Assembly: GCA_013350335.1 (NCBI GenBank)
Contig: CM023535.1
Location: forward strand, 28,321,631 to 28,385,630
DNA: 64,000 bases
Direction: 5' to 3'
DNA from: Chimonanthus salicifolius
Taxonomy: Eukaryota; Streptophyta; Magnoliopsida; Laurales; Calycanthaceae
This document shows positions 24,084-35,451 of this stretch, piece after piece (position 1 is the first letter of the stretch; every line of letters begins with the position of its first letter). Under the pieces are notes generated by a model. That model made no database searches and was not told where the DNA came from. It saw only the letters and a list, made by a program, of their open reading frames with translations. Both the position numbers and the translations under genes were made by a program.

Positions 24084-25477
24084 ACCATAGGGTTCGGCCA
24101 TGGTGTTTGGCCGAACCCCATGGAAGAAGTTTGGATGATGATGTAATAATTTAAATGGAAAAGAAAGAACCATAGGGTTCGGCCATAGTGCATGGCCGAA
24201 CCCCATGGAAAGAAGTGTTTAATTTGGAAGATTGAAAACCATGGAGAGATTTGATTTATTTCATTGGGTTTATGTTCTTAGATTTTAGATCATGGAAAGA
24301 CATGGTGATTTCATGATGGTTTGAATAATAAAAACCATGGGAATTTATGGTTTAGATTTATAAATTTGAATGATAAAAACCCATGGGGGAGTTTGATAAT
24401 TTTAAAGGGAGATATGGATAGGGATGTGGGTCGGCCATGGCATGGCCAAACCATGATTGCTTTATGGTTAAGTTGATTGGATCAATAGTAATGAAAAGAA
24501 AGGTGAGGTTAGGCCATGGTGTATGGCCGAACCCCACCAAATGTTTTAATGGATTGGTGATTGATTCTAATGGATCTAACCATTGATGAAGATCATGAAC
24601 CATAGGGTTCGGCCATGGTGCTTGGCCGAACCCCATGGGGTTGTTTTTGCAATGGAGATGGACTTGGTTGCTTAATATGGAAAACTTTCAAATATAGAAA
24701 GAGTTGCTTAATATGGAAAGCTTCCAAATATAGAAAGAGTTGCTTAATATGGAAAGCTTCCAAATATAGAAAGGGTTGCTTAATATGGAAAGCTTCCAAA
24801 TATAGAAAGAGTTGCTAAATTGGAAAGCACTCCAACTTTAGAAAGAGGATTTCTAATCTATGAAACCTTCCAATTATGGATAGGTGGAGTTTAATTTGGA
24901 AACTATACACCATAGGGTTCGACCAAGGTGTATGGCTGAACCCCATGGTCCAAATTAAGGGATCAAATGACATTATAATTCATGGTTAAGGGCTGATTGA
25001 TGAATCGAATTATGAACCTATTTTATGAGTTATATTTTGTATATTTTTAAATGAAGGGAAGGATACAAACATGTGTTATGAATTATTGATGAAGGTAGTG
25101 GCAAAATAGTAATTACATGCCAAAGTGGAGGATCATGGGTTCGGCCATGGTGTATGGCCGAACCCCATGAGTTGTGTTTGATGGACTTGTTTGGTTAAGG
25201 AAATTTATAGGGTCTAGTTATTGTAGATTTAAAGGAATGAGAGAACCAATGGCATTTTTGTAAATATGTGAGAATATTGGACACTAGGTTCAGCCATGGT
25301 GTATGGCCGAACCCCATGATTTAATTATTGGACTATGTGATTGGATTCAAGAAGTGTGCATTAGTTTAGAACCTAAGAAAGTGAAGTGACTAAGGTTTAG
25401 ATCAATGGCATTTTGGTAATTAATGGGATAAATGAACAAAAAGGGTGAGGCTCGGCCATGGGTATGGCCGAACCCCA
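24084..25477 (+). repeat. Nine GGTTCGGCC hairpins in LTR F
   Basis: Units near 24090, 24177, 24428, 24507, 24606, 24915, 25137, 25288 and 25449. Arms stay paired in most; some have matched or single changes (for example TCGACC / TGGCTGAAC, GGTTAGGCC). Loops vary: GGTGT, AGTGC, GGTGC, or GG. Confidence 0.9.
24668..24847 (+). repeat. 36-bp tandem repeat in LTR F (four units plus a degenerate fifth)
   Basis: The unit opens TTGCTTAATATGGAAAG and closes AATATAGAAAGAG. Four copies run 24668-24811 and a diverged fifth reaches about 24847. The unit is a multiple of three, so it reads as a 12-residue peptide repeat, but nothing else suggests coding. Confidence 0.92.
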
Positions 25478-27096
25478 CAAGTTTGGTTAATGGACTATAA
25501 ATGTGGTAAATCAAGTGGGAGTTGGTTTTGATTTATTATTATATTATAAGGTAACGGGATCTCGCAAGCGGTGAGCGATCGGTGATCGAATCTTGGACGG
25601 AAATGCCAGGACTCGTGAATGGTCTTTGATAGGATTCCACCTCTTTGAAACCATGGTCTATGTACTTTGTTTTATCTTATGTTTGATGAAAACAAGTTTC
25701 AAAGGATATGCTTTATTATTGAATTTCAAATGCTATGTTTAAATTGTTTAAATAGCATGGATTGATTATGTTTCAAAAGTGATTTTAAATGCTATGTTTA
25801 TGTTATCAAAATAGCATGTGTTTCATTGGCATCTCATGCATGGCATGGGGTGGAGGATTTATAACCGGAGGGGTCACACTCCGTCGGGGCGTCCGAAAAA
25901 CTTATGTGCGGTACCTTGATGTGATTTCCATCAAGAAGATTCTGGAAGGTCCACACTCCGCCAGGGCGTCCCGAAGACCTATGTGGTGGGTACATTTATG
26001 TACATGTGATGGGTGGGACTCATTGCATATTTATCATCATTGCATGGCATGGATATTACTTGGTTTTATATATTATGTTATAATATATGCTTTGTACTAA
26101 CCACATGTTAGCCGTAACTGGAATACCTATTGGGCGCATTGTTCTAACGCCCTACTTCTACCCTAGTTGATGATACAGGTAATTAGGAGAACGATGAACG
26201 TAAGACGGACCAGGCATGGGAGCTTGGAAGACTTATTTTACATGTTTTGAATAAAGTTACTCATGAACTTCTATTTGAGAATTTGGATTTCGGAATGTAA
26301 TAACTTACATGGTCGGATGTTTAGTTTGATGATTATGACGTTTTAATAATGATTAAGGACTTGACGTACTTTTCTATCTGAATAGAATAGAACTTGGTTC
26401 TATTATGATTCCGCATTTTAATGTTATGATTCCGCAAGTTATGATTTTTATTCCGCAAGTTGATATTGCTATGTGTGAACCATTTTTCATGGACTTGATC
26501 CATGCACACATAGGGTTGGCCAGTTGAGGGTCGGACTTTGGAAGTTCGGACTTAGCTCGAGTCCTGACGTCTCGCGCTCTATCACTCTACTCTGTTATAA
26601 AAAAAATATATATTCTCTGGATTTACGGGAAAAGCGAGTGAAAAAGGGCAGGGCGTTACAATTTCAAACCCACTTAAAATCACCAATAATCTTCCATCAT
26701 TATCATCCCTTAAAACCTTTAAAATCACTAACATATATCTATGATTTCCTGTAATAGCCCGAAATTTTAAATCAATATAAATTTGGCATTTATTAACTTT
26801 AATTTGAATTTTGATGTGATGGAATGCCAAATGGATCAAATTTTGGGACAAAGGCCCAAGAAGGACCTAATGGACCATAGAGTGAATGGAATTCGTCTGA
26901 AGGGTCAACGATGGTCAAAGTGGGCCCGATCACCATGTGGGACCCAATGGATCAAAATTGGTCCAAACTCTAAGGTAAAGGGGTAGAAAATAATTTGGTT
27001 GGGCCGTGGGCCCAATGGTGGGCCAATTAATTTAAAAGGGGTGAATTGGAATTAAACCCTCTAAGTTAGTAATGAAATGAAATGGCATGACCAAGT

Positions 27097-27378
27097 GGGG
27101 CCCACCTCCACCCCACCAAGTGAGGTGGCGTGTGGACCAAGGCAAAGGTGGGGCCAACCATCATGGTTGACTTGGTCAACCATGGATAAATTGAGAGGAC
27201 TAAGGTGGATTAAGGTGAATTAAATTGATTAAAATTATTGTAAAATTATCTAAGTTAAAATTAATGGAATTAAAGTGACATGGGCAAGTGGGGCCCACCT
27301 CCACCTCATCAAGTGAGGTGGTGGGTGGGGTAGGTATAAGTGGGGGCCGTCCACCATGGTTGACTTGGTCAACCATGG
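27097..27378 (+). promoter_or_regulatory. Duplicated U3 palindrome block in LTR G
   Basis: The unit CCCACCTCCACC..TGAGGTGG plus W-box palindrome (GGTTGAC/GTCAACC) occurs twice, with W-box palindromes at 27162-27184 and 27354-27378. Intervening sequence has diverged while the palindromes have not. LTR I carries the same duplication at 45765-45787 and 45955-45979. It reads like a duplicated enhancer; this is an inference. Confidence 0.5.
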
Positions 27379-29892
27379 GTGGATTTCTTAGATAGATAAA
27401 TTTTATGAAATTAAATTGGATGGAAATTAATTAACCTAAGTGAGGATTTAATTTAATTAATTAGGTTGGTCAATTAGGGTCAACATAGACAAGTCAAAGA
27501 GGACAAGTCAATGGTGGTTTCATCTCATTCAAACCACCTAAGAAAAACAAGAAAAATACCATGGACTTGGGTGGTGGTTTCATCTCAACCACCACCACTC
27601 CAAATATGGTGACCCATACCTAGCCATGTGTTGGTCAAGGGTCAACATGGGAAGACCAAACCACCAAATTCAAACACCCAAAACCATTGGCTAGTGGTGG
27701 TTTTGTCTCAACCACCACCACCAAAGTCAAGCTAGCCCATGCTTGGTTGGTGAGGCCATCATGGAGGAGCATGGTCCAAGTAAGACCAAAGAAATGAGAT
27801 GGGCTTTCCATCTCATCCCTCTCATTTCACTCTCTCATTCTCACCACCTCTCCACTGTCCTACACCAAGAGAAAATAACAAAAGAAAAGAAAAATTAGAA
27901 GAGAAGAAGAAGAGAAGGAAAGAAAGATTAAGCTTGGCCAAACCATTATCACTTCAAAACCAAGGAAGCTAGACATTTTCTATCCCCTCCTCCTCTCTCT
28001 CTCTCTCTCTCAAGCAAGCCCACTCAATCTTGGCCGACCCTAAGCTTAGAGGGCCTCACCATTTGATCAAGCTCATCTTGACCATACATCAAGGAGAAGA
28101 AGAGAAGAGAAGCCTAAGGAGAGCAAGAGGAGAAGCAAAGAAGGACCGGAGGAGTCGTCGGATGGTAAGAATTCTTAAAACAAAAGTTTATATATTTTTT
28201 TAAGATAAGATATGGAATCCATTTCTTAGACTAAATATGGCCAAAAATGTTGTGGGCCGTGGATCTAAGATCCATCCAACGGTAGGATAAGAAATGGATG
28301 AGATGGAAGAGATGGTTTAAGGAAAAATAAAATGAATGGATTAAGCATGGAAAAATAGAAATTTTAATGGATTGATGGGCCATAGGGTTCGGCCATGTAG
28401 CATGGCCGAACCCCATGGTAAATGAGGGATGATTTTTAATTAGGGTTTGAGGTCTAAAATTATGGAGAAGGGTTAATGATGTTGAGGTTTTTAAGTGATT
28501 AAAAAGTTGGTGATTTTTAAGGAGTTTTAATGAGAAAACCATGAGGAATGTAAATAGGTGTTTTGGTTTTAAAAAATGGCATGGATAAGATGGACCATGA
28601 GCCATGGGTTCGGCCATGGTGTATGGCAGAACCCTATGGTGTTGAAAAGTGATTTTTTAAATGGGTTTAAAGAATGGAAATGATGGATTAATATGTTAAT
28701 ATTTTGGAAGTATTTAAAGGGCCAAAATGAATGAAGGTTATTGATTTTAAAAATAGATTGTTTTGGACAAAACATTGGTCTTAAAATGGCACCCATAAAG
28801 ATGAGCCATGAACCATGGGTTCGGCCATGGTGAATGGCCGAACCCTATGGTGGTGATTAGTGATTTTAATGAATGGAAAATGATGGAGATGGATGAAAAA
28901 ATTTTAAATGGATTTGTAAGTATAGTAGGTAATACTTTAAATGAGATGAAAATGAGGAGTTCAATGAATGATTTAAATTCAATTGTGATAGGATTAAATG
29001 AGGCAAGATGGACCCAAGAAATTGGAAAATGGACATCATGGGTTCGGCCATGGTGTATGGTCGAACCCATGACCCCTTTTTGTGGGCCACATTTTGGGCC
29101 AAATATGGAATGATATATGGGATTGAATGTTTTTCAAAATTAATTAAATAGGTGGCTGATTTTAGGTACATGATGTCATGGTTAGGGAATCACAAATGGG
29201 CCCAAGCTTATGGGTCAAATATGAATTTAAAATGTGCATGGAAGAGGAGTGGCAAAACTGTAATGTGTAGCCACCTTGAAGAACCATGGGTTTGACCATG
29301 GTACATGGCCGAACCCTATGTGGTTGGACATGAAAATGGATATATTATTAATGAGTAAATGAAACGGATAGTTGCTACGTTTTAGGCTCGCAAATCGGAA
29401 GATTTAAAATGGGCAAAATGGGAATTATGCATATGGTTAAGCCAATGGGAAATGTGGCTAAGTTAGGGGCTGATTTTGATAAACGTGTAACGTAATTAGG
29501 AATCTAAGGTTGTAATCAGTTAGGGATTTAATCATGAAATAAAATACGGACTAATTCGGTAAATGTGTAATAAGGTATCGGGACGTCGCAAAACGGTGTG
29601 CGATCGGCGACCGGTTTATCGAACGAAAACGTAACGGGACGCTAAGCGGTATTCGGTAGGATTCCTACCTCTAATATGTGATGGTTATTTTAATCTATCT
29701 TGACAATTATGTGATTTGTATTATGATGGGTTTTTGATTTATGAATTATATATTCATACTATGGTTTATATTTTTAATGTTATGCATTATATGGCTATGT
29801 ATGATATATTAAGTTTACGCGATATATATATGTATATTGCATAGCATAATGCACTTACATCTCATGCATGGCATGGGCGGGAAAATAATGAA

Positions 29893-30070
29893 ACCGGAGT
29901 CCATGCTCCGTCGGGACGACCGAGAAGCAAACATGGGGATAGCCCGAGGGGCTATAACCGGAGTCCATGCTCCGTCGGGGCGACCGAGAATCAGATATGG
30001 GGATAACTCTTATGCTATAACCGGAGTCCATGCTCCGTCGGGGCGACCGAGAAGCAAACATGGGGACACC
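29893..30070 (+). repeat. Threefold ~63-bp tandem module in LTR G
   Basis: Three units starting ACCGGAGTCCATGCTCCGTC at 29893, 29957 and 30020, each with internal dyad (GGAGTCC/GCTCC) and ending near ACATGGGGA. A single or diverged copy is present at the same place in A and C, and three in I (48790-48965). Confidence 0.9.
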
Positions 30071-31492
30071 TTGACGAGGCTTTGCCATCAAGGGGGATAC
30101 GATATTTTATGATGATACGGTGGATGGGTGGGACACATGACATAGGCACCCATGGCATGGCATTCATCATATGTTTATCATATCATTGTCGGTATGCATG
30201 TTATCACTAACCCATGTGCTAGCCCTACTCGGAGTCCTACTGGGCGCATTGACTAACGCCCTACTTCTACCCTAGCTGATGACGCAGGAGTTGGCGGAAA
30301 CGGTGGACACACTGGGAGCCAAGCTTAGGAGCTTGGGAAGCGGATATCTAGTTTTATTTAAGTTTCATTTTGGAGATGTAATTTAAAGTAGCTTAGCTCG
30401 TCGGACTGTATAATTTATATTTCTTGCTATGGTTTGGACTAAATTATGGACAATATCGTTTTGAGGCATAAATGTGAACATAGGGGTATTTTGGTAATTT
30501 AATGTTGTATCTTCCCTTCTATCTAAAACCGGTAGGATAGTCTCTATTTTAACGTTCCGCACGTAATTACATTCCGCGAGCTTACTTCCTACGCGTGAAC
30601 TGTTCCCGTGGACTTAGTTCCGCGTACGCGTGGGGTTGGCCAGTTAAGGGTCGGGCTTTAGAAGCTCGGACTTAACTCGCGTCGTGACGTCCGCGCCCGT
30701 TGTCACTTTTATTTCAAAAAAAAAAAAATAGACTCTGATTTCGGTGAAAATGGGGTGGGCGTTACATTTCCATCCTTAAAAAGCTATTAACAATGACCAA
30801 CATCCTTCCATGGGGTTCGGCCATACAACATGGCCGAACCCTATGGTTCATTATTTTCTCTTATTCATCAAATACCAATGGTTAGATCACTTGATGGAGT
30901 TAGGCCATACACCATGGCCGAACCTCATCCAATCCCTTTTTAGTCCTCAATGGTCCATGCATAACAATCTAGGGTTTGGCCATGCAAGGCCAACCCATGA
31001 TCTTTGATCATAATCCATCCCTTACATTAAACATCCATGGGGTCCTTTTGCATAACAATATTAGGGTTCGACCATTGCATGGCCGAACCATGTTCCTTGA
31101 CCATCTTTTTCATGCTTAAGCCATATATACATAGTGTCCTTAGTAATCCATCATTTACATAACCTATCTTACCCATTAGGGTTTGCCCATTTTCTATCTT
31201 ATTTCTTGGATGGATTTTAAATCCATGGCCCATAATATTTTGGCCAACTCTCCAATCCAAATGGAATTCCATGGTTTCCTTTAACTTCCTTTTAATTTAT
31301 AAACCATACTAAACCATACGTACCGATTCCGCGACTCCTTCGTTTTCTTTCGCTCCTTCTTGCTCCTCCGATCTTCCCCTTCCTTAGTATCTTCTTTCTT
31401 CCTCCTTGATCTTCGGCCAATGTGTGTGTTGCTTGAGAGGGAGAGGGTTCAAGATGAACAACCCAAAGAGATGGTTCGGCCTTGGTGAAGGT

Positions 31493-32058
31493 TTGAGAGA
31501 GGGAGAGGAGATTGACATGGAAAATACTCTAAGTGTTTCTTTGTCTTGTGAGGGTCGGCCTTGAGAGAGGGAGAGGAGCTTGAGATGGAAAATACTCTAA
31601 GTGTTTCTTTGTCTTGTGAGGGTCGGCCTTCAGAGAGGGAGAAAGTGAATGAGATGGAAAGAGCCCTTTCCATCTTGTCAAGGGTTTCCTTGGGTTAGAC
31701 TCCACCCTCATCAATGTGGAGTCTTCCCCATGAGTCCTTTGACCAAACAAAGGAGTGCATGCCCTCCACATGGCACATACCACCCCCAACCAACGGTTTT
31801 GGCTTGTGGTTTCCTTTTGGTGTTTAGTGGTTTGCATGAGATGGAACCACCACCTCTCCTTTGACCAACCATGGTCTTGCATGCCTCCACATGGCACACA
31901 CGACCCTTCCAACGGTTTTGGGCTTGGTGGTTTCCTTTTGGTGGTTAATGATTTGCATGAGATGGAACCACCACCTTTGCTTTGACCAACCATGGTCTTG
32001 CATGCCTCCACATGGCACATACCACCCCTAACCAACACTTTTGGGCTTGGTGGTTTCC
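31493..32058 (-). repeat. Two tandem repeats in the U3-proximal part of LTR E
   Basis: A 68-bp unit containing ACTCTAAGTGTTTCTTTGTC occurs twice at about 31493-31628, with a partial third. A ~121-bp unit containing GCCTCCACATGGCACA and GAGATGGAACCACCACC occurs about two and a half times at 31755-32058. Local duplications; no coding value. Confidence 0.85.
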
Positions 32059-32924
32059 ATGAGATGGAAACCACCCACATCTCCTTGACTCACTCCATCT
32101 TTTTATCTTTCGTGTGACTCATGCCCATTTGACTCACTCCATTTAAATGAAACTCAACTCCTAACTCAAGTATTGATTTTATTTCCATTTAACTTAGGTG
32201 ATTTAATTAAATAATTTAATTTCCACTCACTACACTTAATCCTCTTTAATTCACCTTTGACTCACCCATGGTTGACCAAGTCAACCATGGTAGCCTGCCC
32301 CACTTGTGCCATAGTCCACATGCCACCTCACTTGATGAAGTGGAGTGGGACCCAACTTGGTTATGCCACTTGGATATTACCTCATACCTTTGCCACCTCA
32401 CTTGATGAGGTGGACCCCATGCCTTTGAACTTAATTGGGTCCATGACCCTATTAAATCCACTCTTTACCCATTTACACTAATCATCAATCCATCTTGACC
32501 CATTGGGTCCCAATTGGGCATTTGACCCAATTGACCATCATTGTCCCAATTAGATAGAATTAATCCAGTCCATGGTCCATTGGACCATACTTGGGCCATT
32601 GCCCCAACATTGATCCATCTAACATCCACTCCATCTATAAATCTTAATTTTTAACAATTAAAAATAAATAAAAGCAAACATATTATTGAATTGAAAATCC
32701 AGGCTGTTACAATATCTATCCTAGAATATTTTTCATTTCTCAATCTCAATCTCAATCTATGGATGATTGGATTATCCAATGATTCACCTATGTAAAGTTC
32801 TTGGAGAGGAGGTGGGATCTCTTGGAATGCCTAAGGATTTTTCTTTTCAAAGCTCTCTCCAAAATGTCCAACCAAACCCATCAAAACTTGAACAATATAT
32901 AGGCAAACACAAAAACCCGACTCT

Positions 32925-33320
32925 AGGTTGTCGATGGATCGACCTGGTCGACGGGTCGGTACTAGCATAGTGCCATTGCAATTTGACCTTTAAGCTCCCA
33001 ACGGATATAAAATGGTCACTACCGATGGCGTGTCATCCGCACCAATGGGTCATTCTATCCTCATCGATGTGTCAGTGTGCGCGAGACACTCGAACTGAGA
33101 ACAACCTAGTTTTACAGTTTGTTCCTAACCAGAAGCTCAATTTTTCCAGTCGATGTATCGATGACCTCGATTGGTCGGTCCTATATCACCGAGGGGTCAG
33201 TGAACTAGTTACAGTCGATTTGAGTGCAACCCCGAATGATAGTGTGTCCATTCCACAACCTTTGTCAATTCGGACGATGTGTTGAAGACGACAATGGGTC
33301 TGTCCTGTCTCACCGATGGG
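32925..33320 (-). repeat. GTCGATGG-type dyads in Copia LTR K'
   Basis: Scattered short dyads such as GTCGATGGATCGACC (32930), GTCGATGTATCGATGACC (33156), TCACCGAGGGGTCAGTG (33187) and TCACCGATGGGTCGATGG (33309). Related dyads occur in K at 39395-39800. They are looser than the Ty3 LTR hairpins. Confidence 0.6.
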
Positions 33321-33680
33321 TCGATGGACTCAACGTGTCGAACTAACAGTTTACCATATTTTCTATGTTTGTCCCATCTAGTTCTGTAACTGTCTCGGGT
33401 GCTCAAAGGCTTGTTAACCTTATTACCAATATGTTCCACTAAGCCTAGTCAAGGTCCACGAAGGGTGTGGGTTCCACCTAAGGTCATCTAGCGTCAATTA
33501 CCTTTTGTGATTGCCATACACTTGGTGATGATGAATCTGTATATGGTCTTCCATCTTCAGAGCTCTTGATTCAATCTTCATCACTTGAGTCTTGATTAAT
33601 CTCTTCAATCTTCCGAGGAAAGGCTTCACCTAAGTCATGGAATTGACAAATAGGTGACTCGATAAGCCGGGGCACTAACA

Positions 33681-33897
33681 ATCTCCCCCTTTGTCAATTT
33701 CCATGACAAAACACCTAGAAACTAATGAATACAAACTCGATGACTTAGCCCAACCCATATACATCATTTGAAAACAAATTGATCCGACATTACAAGTACA
33801 AATTCAAATGACAAAAACAATCCTAGATTCTATGCTTCAAGATGCGACCTTCATCTTGCTTAGCTTCTCATTTTCCTTCTGATCATATACATGTCCT
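33681..33897 (-). other. 3' internal end and polypurine tract of Copia element K'
   Basis: On the minus strand, AAAGGGGGAGAT at about 33681-33692 abuts the 3' LTR, as in SIRE-like Copia elements. About 200 bp of untranslated 3' internal sequence follows before LTR J2 interrupts it. No pol sequence of K' is visible in the window. Confidence 0.65.
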
Positions 33898-34592
33898 TGT
33901 AGCGACCCGGCCCAATTTAGCAGGTTAAGGCCCAAATAAAATTTTTGAGTAGGGTTTTAATCGAGTGTTGTGTCCATTTGCTTGATTTTGTGTTTAAAAT
34001 TGTTTGAATTTGTTAATTGATCTAAAAATTAGGTTTTGAAAAAAAGTTCCAAAAATAGCAGGTGTCTATTTTTTGAAACTTTCCAAATTTATGTGTTATC
34101 GGAGTTTGCAATTGTCAAGAAGTTCTATTTATATATTATCATTCAAATTTTAATTTTAGATTCCATTTTTGGAAACTTTCTAAAAAAAAATTAGCTTTGG
34201 TGGGACCCAAGTGAATTTATTTTTAGAAGGGATTGATTAGAGAACCTATTTTTAGAAATTAACAATTTAAATTGAAACAAAAACAAAATTAATTTGGCAA
34301 AGGTCCCAATTGATCCTAGAAATCTTTAAGTTGGAGAGTAAGTGGCCATGATCTCACTTGATTTTTGAGATTAAAAGAGAAATCAATTGCCTTGAACGTG
34401 TGGGCCTAAGGGTCCCACACATGGGAAGCATGCCCATGGAAAATTAGAGAAAGAAATTTCTCTTAAATCCCTTAAAAATCCAATGTGAATCTGCCACCAC
34501 CTTTCTAAATTAGATAAAATCTGCTTTATCCTCAGGGCTAGTTATAATTTTTAGGGAGCTGCGTTGTTTTGGTAATCCAAGACCTCAATGCC

Positions 34593-34599
34593 TATAAAT
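34593..34599 (+). promoter_or_regulatory. TATA box of LTR J2
   Basis: TATAAAT in a CCTATAAATCCCC context about 700 bp into the LTR, followed about 30 bp later by CACACACAAGG, a plausible start region, and then a long CT run. Confidence 0.55.
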
Positions 34600-34666
34600 C
34601 CCCTTGCCTTGAACGAATTTCACACACAAGGAAAAACGAACAAGGCATGGGGCGTGTTTTCTTAGG

Positions 34667-34668
<2 letters not shown>

Positions 34669-34714
<46 letters not shown>
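34669..34714 (+). repeat. (CT)n microsatellite
   Basis: An almost uninterrupted CT run of about 45 bases with one TTT interruption, just downstream of the J2 TATA box. Shorter CT runs occur near 27990 and 36575 at comparable promoter-proximal places in G and H. Confidence 0.95.
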
Positions 34715-35451
34715 CTTTGGTCGTTTGTTAAATAAAATAAAATTGTAACGGTCCAAAACTCTAATCAATGACAGCAAGTTTGGGGACCAATTTGGGGACC
34801 TAAAGCTTATTGGAACTTGGAATTGGTGGTGTTTCAATAATTGGTGAATTGCAAAGTCTAGGTGAGGGATTGAAACACTTGCATGTGTATTTTTATTGCT
34901 GAATTCCTATGAATTTATGATTTCTATGATGGAATACGTAAACATTGGGTTTTAGAACAAAAGGACTGAGATTTGTTTGAATAAACTGGTAAAGTCCTGT
35001 GCATCTCACATAACGTATGGGGTATTTATTTTGGCTAAATGTTTAAGCCAGTGAATGACTTAGTCATCCTGGACTGGTGTTCATACCCGTTACTTTGTTG
35101 GGAAAACCCATGATAAGCATTCAAAGATGTCTTAGAATGGTTCTATGATATGTTTGGAACTTTGGTGTTTATGGTTGAATTATGTTATGCCGTGTTTGGA
35201 ACGAACCTTAGTTATTGCACATGTTTATATTGAATATTATGTACTTTGAATTTTAATTTAGATTTGCTAAATTATTGAGAGCTTCGGTTCATGGTGGCAT
35301 ATGTGTATGATGTTAAATCTCCATGTTTTATTTGGATCATGACATTCATGCATGAATTATAAATTGTTATCATGCATGAGCATCCACAATATGGGTGAGT
35401 GATGGACATTTGGGCAGTGAGCCTTTGTGATTTTTTGTTGGTGACCTTTGA

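Larger units (their letters stand above)
23414..26660 (+). mobile_element. Solo LTR F (3247 bp)
   Basis: Runs from TGTAACACCTCGG to GGGCGTTACA, with perfect target duplication ATTTC at 23409-23413 and 26661-26665, inserted in LTR E. It holds nine GGTTCGGCC hairpins, a 36-bp tandem repeat and two copies of the ACACTCCG..CGGGGCGTCC module near 25868-25985. It also has a degenerate TAGGATTCCACC version of the conserved palindrome near 25629. No internal region or coding sequence. Confidence 0.95.
26750..30766 (+). mobile_element. Solo LTR G (4017 bp)
   Basis: Runs from TGTAATAGCCCG to GGGCGTTACA, with perfect target duplication TTTCC at 26745-26749 and 30767-30771. It is inserted in LTR E only about 84 bp from F. 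It has a duplicated palindrome block in U3 and five hairpins (near 28385, 28608, 28819, 29040 and 29289, the last degraded). The conserved GGTAGGATTCCTACC is at about 29656, with a threefold tandem module at 29893-30070. Most similar in layout to solo LTR I. Confidence 0.95.
21541..32711 (-). mobile_element. Solo LTR E (Ty3/gypsy family, minus strand), split by F and G
   Basis: The plus strand reads TATAACGCCCTGCC at 21541 and ends GGCTGTTACA at 32711, with target duplication ATATC at 21536-21540 and 32712-32716. The terminal TG on the plus strand (CA on the LTR's own strand) has mutated to TA. Removing F, G and their target copies leaves about 3897 bp. About seven GGTTCGGCC hairpins survive: near 22912, 23097, 23330, 30813, 30896, 30971 and 31063, the last three degraded. 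A W-box palindrome is at 32266-32290, with CCACCTCA palindromes near 32330 and 32395. Confidence 0.93.
20929..33680 (-). repeat. Copia 3' LTR K' (minus strand), split by solo LTR E
   Basis: On the minus strand it begins TGTTAGTGCCCCGG at 33680, directly after a polypurine tract (AAGGGGGAGAT). It ends near CTAGCA at 20929, giving an imperfect TGTTAG/CTAGCA inverted terminus. Without E and one target copy it measures about 1576 bp, close to the ~1490 bp of plus-strand K. Interior matches to K include the GTCAATTCCATGAC segment and the CCTATTCA..CCCCT segment near the end. A TATA-like CTATATATTG lies near 32893-32903 (minus). The interior holds GTCGATGG/CCGAYGGGTCG dyads at 32925-33320. Confidence 0.75.

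Noticed and set aside
24358..24636. Open frames giving GFGHTPWPNP-like peptides in many LTRs
   Set aside because: They are translations of the GGTTCGGCC hairpins on the minus strand and have no conserved start or composition of a protein.
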